DNA from: Kitasatospora papulosa
GTDB lineage: Bacteria; Actinomycetota; Actinomycetes; Streptomycetales; Streptomycetaceae
Direction: 5' to 3'
DNA: 64,000 bases
NCBI RefSeq assembly: GCF_000717245.1
Contig: NZ_JNYQ01000008.1
Coordinates: 62,001 to 126,000, forward strand
The position numbers and the translations under genes are program-made. Below the pieces are notes generated by a model. It saw nothing but the letters and a program-made list of their open reading frames with translations. It had not been told where the DNA came from and made no database searches. This document shows positions 48,786-56,050 of the stretch, in pieces; within the stretch, counting starts at the first letter, position 1, and each line of letters begins with the position of its first letter.

Positions 48786-49849
48786 GGGGCCGCGCTCCCG
48801 ATCCGGGCTTCGGAGCGGGGGTGGACGCCGAGACCCGGCCGTTCGGCGGCCGCGACGAACCCGTCGGCGCCTCCGATGCCGGCCCAGGGGTCGTGGGCCA
48901 GCAGGAGGTGGCCGTCGAGATCGGTCCAGCGGGCGCGGTCGCCGAGGTGGACGGCGGGGGCGATGCCCAGGGTGCTGGCGGTCAGGCAGCCCAGCATCAG
49001 GTCTGTGCCACTGCCTTCGAGCAGGACGGCGATACGCAGGGCCGCGTGGACGCCTCCGCATTTGGCGAGTTTGACGTTGATGCCGTGGACGCGTCCGGCG
49101 AGCCGGCGCGCGTCCTCGTAGGTGACCGCGTCCTCGTCCGCGATGACGGGCACGGGCGAGCGGGCGGCGAGCCGGGCGAGTGCTTCCGGGTCTCCGGGGG
49201 CCAGCGGCTGTTCCACCGCTTCGACGCCCAGTTCGGCGAACCGGGGCAGGAGCGCGCGTGCCCGGGCCTCCGACCAGGCCCCGTTGGGGTCGAGGAGGAG
49301 CCGGGCCGCCGGGGCGGCGGCGCGGACGGCGCGCACCCGGTCGAGATCGGTCGCGTGGTCCCGGTCCCCTGCCTTGATCTTGATGACGGAGAACCCGGCG
49401 CGCGACAGTGCGCGGGCCTGGGCGGCCGCTACCCCCGGGGAGGTGAGGGAGATCGTCCGGGCGGTGGCGGTCCTCGGCGCAGCCGCGGCCCCGAGGATGC
49501 GGTGCACGGGGGTGGCGGTGCGCTTCCCGACGAGGTCGAGGAGCGCCGATTCGGTGGCGGCGGTCATCGCGGCGGGGGTGCCGGGCTCGTCGAGTTCGCC
49601 GGCGCGCAGGGCGTGCAGGGCGGTCTCCGGGTCGGCGAAGCGGGCGAGCCGCTCACCGGTCCGGACGGCGAGGCGCTGCAGGGTGGGGGTGTCGAGGCCG
49701 TAGAAGTGGCTGGTGACAGCCTCCCCGTGGCCGCTCGACCCGTCGTGTTCGAGGGTGAGGCATACGGCGTCGCGGGCCGTCATCGTCGATCGCGAGATGC
49801 GCAGCGGCTCGGTGAGGGTGAGCCGCACGGTGTGCTGGGTCAGTTTCAC
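48782..49849 (-). CDS. Enolase-superfamily epimerase (dipeptide epimerase/muconate cycloisomerase group)
   Basis: 355 residues from a GTG at 49849. N-terminal capping domain (VRLTLTEPLRISRS) then barrel with the first catalytic Lys in KIKAGDRD (KxK), metal ligands in LLLDPNGAW, EQPLAPGDPEAL and VIADEDAV, and the second Lys in HGINVKLAKCGG. The pattern (KxK, D-E-D, K) is that of the muconate lactonising subgroup, which includes L-Ala-D/L-Glu and other dipeptide epimerases. It would invert an alpha-carbon of an amino acid residue in a dipeptide, so a dipeptide-like intermediate is implied. Overlaps its neighbours by 4 bp. Confidence 0.9.
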   Translation of the reverse strand: MKLTQHTVRLTLTEPLRISRSTMTARDAVCLTLEHDGSSGHGEAVTSHFYGLDTPTLQRLAVRTGERLARFADPETALHALRAGELDEPGTPAAMTAATESALLDLVGKRTATPVHRILGAAAAPRTATARTISLTSPGVAAAQARALSRAGFSVIKIKAGDRDHATDLDRVRAVRAAAPAARLLLDPNGAWSEARARALLPRFAELGVEAVEQPLAPGDPEALARLAARSPVPVIADEDAVTYEDARRLAGRVHGINVKLAKCGGVHAALRIAVLLEGSGTDLMLGCLTASTLGIAPAVHLGDRARWTDLDGHLLLAHDPWAGIGGADGFVAAAERPGLGVHPRSEARIGSAAP

Positions 49850-50931
49850 GGCTGCCTCTCCATGCTGTCCGCCAGCGGATCGGTGACGGTGGTGCACCTG
49901 GTCCAGCCTCCGGAGTGCGGGACACGCGGGTGCCGTACGTCGACGGGACGGACGGCCGCGAGGTCCGGGTCCAGTCGATGGGCGGTCATGAAGTCGTCGT
50001 CGTAGACGCTGCCGAGGTAGCGGTGGGGTCCGTCGGGGAAGACGGTGGCGACGGCGGCACCGGGGTGGGTGCGGGCGGCCCAGGCGGCCACGCGGGCGAC
50101 GGCCCCGGTGCTCCAGCCGCCGCTGACGAAGTTCCCGCGGGCGAGCCGCCGGCAGGCGTCGGCGGCCTCGGCGGGGCCGATCCAGTGGACCTCGTCGAAC
50201 GCGTCGTAGGCGACGTTGCGCGGATGGATGCTGCTGCCGAGGCCGCGCATCAGCCGGGGCGCCGCGGTCTGCCCGAAGATGGTGGAGCCGGTGGAGTCGA
50301 CCGCGATGAGCCGCAGTCCCGGCCAGTGCCGTCGCAGGGGCGCGGCGATCCCGGCGCTGTGCCCTCCCGTGCCGACGCTGCACACGAGGATGTCGAGATG
50401 GGCGAGCCGGCCGGCCAGTTCGGCCGCGAGTGAGGCGTAACCCGCCGTGTTGTCGGGGTTGTTGTACTGGTCGGGCCAGTACGCCCCGGGCAGCCGGGCC
50501 AGGAGGTCGTGCAGCCTGTCGAGGCGGGCTCCTTGCCATCCGCCGTTCGCCTTGGGACGGTCCACGAGTTCGAGGCGCGCTCCGTAGGAGCGGAGCAACT
50601 GTCGCATCGAGGGCTCCAGTTCGCTGTCGCCGACGAGGACGACGGGGTGTCCGAGGGCCTGGCCGGCGAACGCGAGGCCTATGCCGAGCGTGCCGGAGGT
50701 CGATTCCACCACCGGCGCGCCGGGGAGGAGTTCACCTCGCTCCTCGGCGCCGAGGAGCATGGACACGGCGGCCCGTGCCTTCATGCCGCCGACGGCATGT
50801 CCTTCGAGCTTGGCCCAGAAGCCCGGGTGGGACAGCGGAAGTCCGGTGGTGATCCTGGCGAGCGGGGTGCGGCCGATGAGTGCGAGGAGCTCACGGTTGG
50901 GGGCGAGAGCGGGCAGGGATGCCGTGGTCAC
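49846..50931 (-). CDS. PLP-dependent cysteine-synthase-like enzyme (SbnA-like)
   Basis: 361 residues from a GTG at 50931. The PLP lysine lies in GHAVGGMKARAAVSM, the substrate loop is VESTSGTLGIGLAF (ESTSGN-type in SbnA), and the phosphate-binding glycine loop is SVGTGGHSAGIAAPL. The region YWPDQYNNPDNTAGY matches cysteine-synthase-like enzymes that replace the beta substituent of O-phosphoserine or O-acetylserine with an amine or thiol. SbnA uses Glu to make a Dap precursor. Relatives here may make a diaminopropionate or a C-N linked amino acid dimer. The C-terminal extra stretch HPRVPHSGGWTRCTTVTD is unusual. No SbnB-like dehydrogenase is present. Confidence 0.9.
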   Translation of the reverse strand: MTTASLPALAPNRELLALIGRTPLARITTGLPLSHPGFWAKLEGHAVGGMKARAAVSMLLGAEERGELLPGAPVVESTSGTLGIGLAFAGQALGHPVVLVGDSELEPSMRQLLRSYGARLELVDRPKANGGWQGARLDRLHDLLARLPGAYWPDQYNNPDNTAGYASLAAELAGRLAHLDILVCSVGTGGHSAGIAAPLRRHWPGLRLIAVDSTGSTIFGQTAAPRLMRGLGSSIHPRNVAYDAFDEVHWIGPAEAADACRRLARGNFVSGGWSTGAVARVAAWAARTHPGAAVATVFPDGPHRYLGSVYDDDFMTAHRLDPDLAAVRPVDVRHPRVPHSGGWTRCTTVTDPLADSMERQP

Positions 50932-51806
50932 GAGGTGCCTCCGTCGTCCGGGCGGCCGCGGTGGACGGTGCCGTGACCGCTGTCGCCCGCGCGGTAGCGG
51001 TGGATGGTGCCGGGTCCGCCGTCGAGCCAGAAGAAGGGGTACGGCTCGGCGCACACCGCGGATACACCTGCGCCCAGGAACCGGGGCAGCACCGCGCTGC
51101 CGGTCTGGGCGAACATGACGAGGGGCTTACGGTGCCTCAGGGCGCTCCCGCGCAGCGCGTCGAAGGTCCCGTTGCCCAGGGTCATGCCGGAGGCCAGCAC
51201 CGCGTCGCAGCGTTCGATCTCCTGCAGGGCGTCCGTGCCGATGGGCTCCCCCCAGTCGGTGGTGCCTCCCTTCAGGTCGCAGGGAACGACGGTGAGGCCG
51301 CGCGAACGCAGTTCGTACAGGAGCGAGTTCACGACGCCGACGACCAGGACGGTGCCGCCGGGCGGCACCTCCAGCAGGTCGACGACAGCGGTGGCACGCG
51401 CCTGCGACCGTTCGAGCGAGCTTCCGGCGGGCACGGTCACCGGCTGCGCCCCGTGGTGCGGGGCATGGGGCGTGACGTCCGTCAGGTAGGCGTCCAGGGC
51501 GGCGACCCGGACGGGCAGCAGCGGATGGGCGAGCAGCCCGGCGACGTCGGCACCGGCGCAGTCCTCGACGGCCCCGGCGGGAAGGGCCCCGGGTTCCACC
51601 GCGCACGAGCCGACCGCGCGCCCCAGGCGCAGGCTCAGGACCTCGTTGCGGTATCCGCCACGTCGTCCGTCGTGCCGCACGGCCTGGGACGTCGTGAAGG
51701 CCACCGAGATGCGGCGGGCCGAGGGGTCCGGGCCGAGTTCACCCCGCAGGGCCTGGTCGAGGAGGGCGTCGAAGCAGAGGGCGGGCGGGTGCGAGGTCGT
51801 CGTCAT
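50928..51806 (-). CDS. DUF364/DUF4213 (putative heavy-metal chelation) protein
   Basis: 292 residues. The N-terminal part RRISVAFTTSQAVRHDGRRGGYRNEVLSLRLG is the DUF4213-like cap, and the C-terminal Rossmann-like half carries VVGVVNSLLYELRSRGLTVV, the family motif VLASGMTLGNGTFDALRG, and the loop PLVMFAQTGSAVLPRF. DUF364 is named for putative heavy-metal chelation, and its members are often near metal-related genes, but its biochemistry is essentially unknown. One Cys-rich patch does not occur; metal ligands are not obvious. It is the second gene of the operon and overlaps both neighbours by 4 bp. Confidence 0.85.
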   Translation of the reverse strand: MTTTSHPPALCFDALLDQALRGELGPDPSARRISVAFTTSQAVRHDGRRGGYRNEVLSLRLGRAVGSCAVEPGALPAGAVEDCAGADVAGLLAHPLLPVRVAALDAYLTDVTPHAPHHGAQPVTVPAGSSLERSQARATAVVDLLEVPPGGTVLVVGVVNSLLYELRSRGLTVVPCDLKGGTTDWGEPIGTDALQEIERCDAVLASGMTLGNGTFDALRGSALRHRKPLVMFAQTGSAVLPRFLGAGVSAVCAEPYPFFWLDGGPGTIHRYRAGDSGHGTVHRGRPDDGGTS

Positions 51807-53059
51807 GAGCGCACCAGCCGAGGGCGCAGTTCCGCGAGCAGTGTCTCCACGCGGTCCCGCGCGCCGAGTCCGGTGGCGTCGCCGGCCATGACGTGGCCGA
51901 GGTAGGCGTTGTTGCTGTCCGCCGCCTCGACCGTGCGCCCCGGTTCCGCGGTCTGGACCTCCAGCACACCGTCGGCGTCGCGGACACGGTCGGCGCCCTC
52001 GACGGACGCGAGGGTTCCCGCGCGGCCGGGCATGAGGAATCCGATGGCCGCGCTCCGCGTACCGGTGTCGCGGGGGCGCAGGTCGGGTTCCCGGCCGAGT
52101 GCCACGTCGACGCAGGCGGCGGCGAGGTCGATCCCGGTGACGTGGCGGACCAGCTCGGTGATGCGATTGCCCGCGGGACGGGGATTGACCTCCACCACCC
52201 TGGGGCCGTCCTCGGTCAGTTTGATCTCGGTGTGCGCCACGACGTCGTCGAGACCGAGCGCCGCGCCGGCGCTCAGCGCGGTGCCGGTGGCTGCGGCGAG
52301 ATCGTCCGGAGAGAGGGCGGCCGGGAACATGTGACCGGTCTCGACGAAGGCCGGAGCTCCGCCGACGCTCTTGTCGGTGACTCCGACGACGTGGGCGACG
52401 CCCTTGCAGGTCACGGTCTCGACGCTCACCTCGGGGCCTCGGAGGTACTCCTCCAGCAGGACGTGGGGCGTACGCCGCTGTCCCCTGGCGTTGTACGGGA
52501 AGGCGGCGAGAGCCGCGCACGCCTCGGCCAGCTGGTCCTCGTCGTCGACCCGGCGCACGAACATGCCCGCGCAGAGGTCCACCGGCTTGACGACCAGGGG
52601 ATAGCCGAGGTCGTGGGCGGCCACGGCCGCCTCCGCCCCGTCCGCGCAGACGGCGAAGCGGGGTCCGGGCACGCCGGCGGCGCCGAGGACGCGCCGGGTG
52701 GCGTCCTTGCGGCAGGCTTTCTCCATGGCTTCGGCCGACGGCCCGGGCAGGCCCAACAGGCCCGCGATCCGAGCGGCGGTCGGCAGGTAGTAGTCACAGG
52801 AGGTGACCACCCCGTCGAAGCGCAGGGCCTCGTGCAGCCGCTCGACCTGCGGAAGCAGTGCGCCGAGGTCGTTGGTGGGCGCCGTGACGACGTTACGGGC
52901 GGTGAGCAGCGGATGGTCCGTGCCCTCCGGCGCCGCCCGGAGGTAGTGCTGCAGATCGCGGGTGAGGAAGGTGAAGTGGTGTCCTCCCTCCCCCAGGGCC
53001 CGCGGCAGCAGTCTGCTCATCGATCCGACCCAGCTCTCGACCACCAACAGATGAGCCAT
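51803..53059 (-). CDS. ATP-grasp ligase
   Basis: 418 residues from ATG 53059 (GGGGGAG upstream). Pre-ATP-grasp part VVESWVGSMSRLLPRALGEG; ATP-binding region CRKDATRRVLGAAGVPGPRF, YPLVVKPVDLCAGMFVRRV, and VLLEEYLRGPEVSVETV; metal/catalytic region VVEVNPRPAGNRITELVRHV. This is the carboxylate-amine (L-amino acid ligase-like) group of ATP-grasp enzymes, which join an acid and an amine through an acyl phosphate. It is the first gene of the operon, so it may condense the amino acids from which the metabolite is built. The promoter with the Zur-like box lies 90 bp upstream. Confidence 0.92.
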   Translation of the reverse strand: MAHLLVVESWVGSMSRLLPRALGEGGHHFTFLTRDLQHYLRAAPEGTDHPLLTARNVVTAPTNDLGALLPQVERLHEALRFDGVVTSCDYYLPTAARIAGLLGLPGPSAEAMEKACRKDATRRVLGAAGVPGPRFAVCADGAEAAVAAHDLGYPLVVKPVDLCAGMFVRRVDDEDQLAEACAALAAFPYNARGQRRTPHVLLEEYLRGPEVSVETVTCKGVAHVVGVTDKSVGGAPAFVETGHMFPAALSPDDLAAATGTALSAGAALGLDDVVAHTEIKLTEDGPRVVEVNPRPAGNRITELVRHVTGIDLAAACVDVALGREPDLRPRDTGTRSAAIGFLMPGRAGTLASVEGADRVRDADGVLEVQTAEPGRTVEAADSNNAYLGHVMAGDATGLGARDRVETLLAELRPRLVRS

Positions 53060-53143
53060 GAACTCCCCCTTCTCGCACGGATGTCGGGCACACGGACAGG
53101 CAGGAACCACCCTTTTCCGGGGGCTCCCGGCCCGGCCGCACAC

Positions 53144-53172
53144 ACGCTATCGACAATCGTTTTCATTGTCAT
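53144..53172 (-). promoter_or_regulatory. Promoter of the ten-gene operon with a Zur-like box
   Basis: Minus-strand -35 ATGACA (53172-53167) and -10 TAGCGT (53149-53144) are 17 bp apart. Between them, in plus orientation, CGACAATCGTTTTCA (53151-53165) is close to the actinobacterial Zur box TGAnAATCnTTTTCA, and GACAAT-N7-ATTGTC forms a 19-bp dyad (53152-53170). Zinc-loaded Zur binding here would block the promoter. No iron-box sequence (TTAGGTTAGGCTAACC-like) is seen. Confidence 0.55.
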
Positions 53173-53272
53173 CTAAAACAGCGTCACTTCTGCCGGGAAA
53201 CGGCTTCCGTTGCGTCACTCGCCGGACCGGAGTGGAATTGCATACAGGGGGACCCGGAGGAAGGGGTACGCC

Positions 53273-53749
53273 ATGACCGACAGCGACCGGGGGGACGACG
53301 TCTACCAGCCGCAGGAGCCGGAGGCCTCGGACCCCGCCGACCTGCTGGATCTGGAGGACACCCTGGACACGTCCGGGCTCGCCGACGTCCTGGACGAGGG
53401 CTACTCCCCGCCGGAGCGGCCCTGGGCGGTCGACGACGAGGGCACCACGGCCTCGGAACAGCACACGGGCGAATCCCTCGACCACCGTCTGACCAGGGAG
53501 GTCCCCGAGGGCGACGAACCCGTCCCCGACGGTCCTGGCGACCTGGCGGACGGCGACGGGGAGCTGTACGACACCGAGGTGGGGACGGACCGGGCGGGCA
53601 GACTCACGCAGGAGGGCGACGGGCATGTGCCCTCCACCCTCACCGCCCAGGATGTCGGCATCGACGGCGCGGCGGCGTCCGCCGAGGAGGCCGCGATGCA
53701 CCTGATCCCCGAGGAGACGTACCCGTTCGGGGAGGAACCGGTCCGCTGA
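53273..53749 (+). CDS. DUF5709 family protein
   Basis: 158 residues, acidic (many Asp/Glu), no membrane helices. The start at 53273 has GGAGGAAGG upstream. It carries MTDSDRGDDVYQPQEPEASDPADLLDLEDTL and EGDEPVPDGPGDLADGDGELYDTEVG, ending in the QDVGIDGAAASAEEAAMHL block common to DUF5709. The family is restricted to actinobacteria, has no assigned function, and looks intrinsically disordered. It is divergent from the metallophore-like operon; co-regulation is possible but not shown. Confidence 0.8.
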   Translation: MTDSDRGDDVYQPQEPEASDPADLLDLEDTLDTSGLADVLDEGYSPPERPWAVDDEGTTASEQHTGESLDHRLTREVPEGDEPVPDGPGDLADGDGELYDTEVGTDRAGRLTQEGDGHVPSTLTAQDVGIDGAAASAEEAAMHLIPEETYPFGEEPVR

Positions 53750-54151
53750 CGGCCCCGGCCCGCGGCCCGGACCGCCCGCCGGGTGCGCCTGCCCCTCTCC
53801 CCCTTCTCCGAGGGCCCCTGCCGGTGCGCCCGCCCGCGTACGCGTACGCGTGAGCCCGCACGCACCCGCCCGCGACCGGTGGCCCGAGCACGTGAGGCTC
53901 CCGCGTGCCCGCCCCCGTGCACGCGGCGCACCAGGGTGTGGGACCCGTCGGCGGAGCGGCCGGAACGCGCCGTCGTGCTGCCCGTGCTCCCCGAAAACGC
54001 TTGGACGCCGAGCCCCCGGCCACGGGAGACTCGTGGCTTCCGGATCTCCTGCCGCAGTCGCGCGTCGAGCGCTTCCGCCTGCGCGGCGCCGCGCCTCCGC
54101 CGGCCGCGGCGGGGTCCGGGGCAACTGCCCGCGAAACGACATGAGGTCGGC
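53750..54151. other. Intergenic region with an alternating purine-pyrimidine palindrome
   Basis: No gene. It contains CGCGTACGCGTACGCG (53835-53850), a perfect 16-bp palindrome of strictly alternating purines and pyrimidines, and Arg/Pro-rich reading frames without ribosome-binding sites. Confidence 0.5.
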
Positions 54152-55984
54152 ATGGGATCGCAGCAGTCTCACGGCACCGGGCCGGGCAACGGACCGGTCC
54201 GGCTCGCACTCCGCCACTACCTGGGGGAACTGTCCCGCCAGCGCGGACTCTCGGTGTTCGCACTCGCACTTCCGGCGCTCGGCAACATCGGGATCACCTA
54301 CGTCGCCCCGCTCGTCGTCGCCAAGCTCGTCGGCCGTATCGCCGAGGACGGGGCCGTCGGCGTGCGTGAGGCCCTCCCCTACGTCGGGGTGTTCGCCGCG
54401 GTACTGCTCCTGGCCGAGGCCATGTGGCGGGCGGGCCTGCACTGCCTCAACCGCGTGGACGCCCGCGGCATCGAGCACCTCTACGTCACCGGCATGGACG
54501 CCTTGTTCGCCAAGGACGCCTCGTTCTTCCAGGACAACTTCGCGGGATCACTCACCAAGAGGGTGCTGAGCTTCGCCTCCCGCTTCGAGGAGTTCGTCGA
54601 CACCCTCACGTTCAACATCGTCGGAAGTCTGGCCCCCCTGCTGTTCGGCGCGGTCGTCCTGTGGAGCTACGACCCCCTGCTGGTGGCCGGCCTGCTGCTG
54701 ATGATCACGCTGACCGCGGTGTGCGCCGCACCGCTCATCCGGCGCCGCCAGAAGCTGGTCAACCGGCGCGAGGAGGCCATCGCGCGCGTGTCGGGCCACG
54801 TCTCCGACGCGCTGATGAACATGGACACGGTGCGCGCCTTCGCCGCCGAGGAGCGCGAGGCGGCCGAACACCGGGCACGGGTCGCGGAGTCGAGACGCCT
54901 GACGCTGCGCTCGTGGGACTACGGCAACCTCCGCATCGACACCCTCGTGGCACCCCTGTCCGTGCTCACCAACGGGCTGGGCCTGCTCCTCGCCGTGGGG
55001 ATCGGCGCCGGTGGCGGCAGCGTGGAGGCGATCGTGGTCGCCTTCACCTACTACACCGGGTCGACCCGCATCATGTTCGAGTTCAACCAGATCTACCGCC
55101 GTCTCGAGAGCTCGATGACCGAGGCCGCGCAGTTCACCGAACTGCTCCTGGCCCCGCCCACCGTGCTCGACCCCGCGACACCCGAGCCACTGGCCCCACG
55201 GGCTGCGGACATCAGCTTCGAACACGTCACCTTCGCCCACGACGGGGGCGACCCGATCTTCGAGGGACTCCAGCTGGACGTGCCGAGCGGAGCACGCATC
55301 GGCCTCGTCGGACGGTCCGGCGGCGGCAAGACCACCCTCACCCGGCTGCTCCTGCGGATGTCCGACGTCCAGTCCGGCCGCATCATGATCGGTGGTCAGG
55401 ACATCAGCCGGCTCAGGCAGTCCGACCTGCGGAGCCTGATCGCCTACGTCCCGCAGGAACCGGCCATGTTCCACCGCACCCTGCGTGAGAACATCCGGTT
55501 CGCCCGGCCGGACGCCACCGACGCCGAGATCCGCGCCGCCGCCGACGCGGCCCACGTCACGGAGTTCGCCGACCACCTCCCGTCGGGCTTCGACACGATG
55601 GTCGGGGAACGCGGCGTCAAACTCTCGGGCGGACAGCGTCAACGGGTCGCACTGGCCCGGGCGATCCTGCGTGACGCGCCCATCCTGCTCCTCGACGAGG
55701 CGACCAGCGCGCTGGACTCCGAGAGCGAGACCCTCGTGCAGCAGGCGCTGTGGCAGCTGATGGAGGGCAGGACCGCGCTGGTCGTCGCGCACCGGCTGAG
55801 TACGGTCGCGGCCATGGACCACCTGATCGTCCTCGACCACGGCCGCATCGTCGAGCAGGGGACGCATCACGAGCTCCTGCACACCGACGGCGCCTACGCC
55901 AAGCTCTGGCACCACCAGTCCGGCGGCTTCCTCGTGGACACGGCGAACGGCGAAGCGGCTGCCACGGCCGATCGGGCGCGGTGA
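54152..55984 (+). CDS. ABC transporter, fused permease and ATPase (exporter type)
   Basis: 610 residues. Six-helix ABC membrane domain at about 20-340 (TPLVVAKLVGRIAEDG-type, GALTKRVLSF-like segments), then the ATPase: Walker A GLVGRSGGGKTTLTR (near 390), Q-loop IAYVPQEPAMFHRT, signature KLSGGQRQRVALARAIL, Walker B ILLLDEATSALD, H-loop VVAHRLSTVAAMDHL. Type IV exporter of the MsbA/multidrug family acting as a dimer. Start ATG 54152 with GAGG upstream (earlier start codons in frame lack support). Substrate unknown. It ends with a clear hairpin. Confidence 0.93.
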   Translation: MGSQQSHGTGPGNGPVRLALRHYLGELSRQRGLSVFALALPALGNIGITYVAPLVVAKLVGRIAEDGAVGVREALPYVGVFAAVLLLAEAMWRAGLHCLNRVDARGIEHLYVTGMDALFAKDASFFQDNFAGSLTKRVLSFASRFEEFVDTLTFNIVGSLAPLLFGAVVLWSYDPLLVAGLLLMITLTAVCAAPLIRRRQKLVNRREEAIARVSGHVSDALMNMDTVRAFAAEEREAAEHRARVAESRRLTLRSWDYGNLRIDTLVAPLSVLTNGLGLLLAVGIGAGGGSVEAIVVAFTYYTGSTRIMFEFNQIYRRLESSMTEAAQFTELLLAPPTVLDPATPEPLAPRAADISFEHVTFAHDGGDPIFEGLQLDVPSGARIGLVGRSGGGKTTLTRLLLRMSDVQSGRIMIGGQDISRLRQSDLRSLIAYVPQEPAMFHRTLRENIRFARPDATDAEIRAAADAAHVTEFADHLPSGFDTMVGERGVKLSGGQRQRVALARAILRDAPILLLDEATSALDSESETLVQQALWQLMEGRTALVVAHRLSTVAAMDHLIVLDHGRIVEQGTHHELLHTDGAYAKLWHHQSGGFLVDTANGEAAATADRAR

Positions 55985-55988
55985 CCGC

Positions 55989-56019
55989 GGGACCCCCGGT
56001 GCCGGGCATCGGGGGTCCC
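55989..56019 (+). terminator. Hairpin after the ABC exporter gene
   Basis: GGGACCCCCG and CGGGGGTCCC pair perfectly over 10 bp around an 11-base loop, 5 bp past the stop. Confidence 0.8.
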
Positions 56020-56050
56020 CGACGGCCGACGGCGCCCGGGGAAGCGCCTG

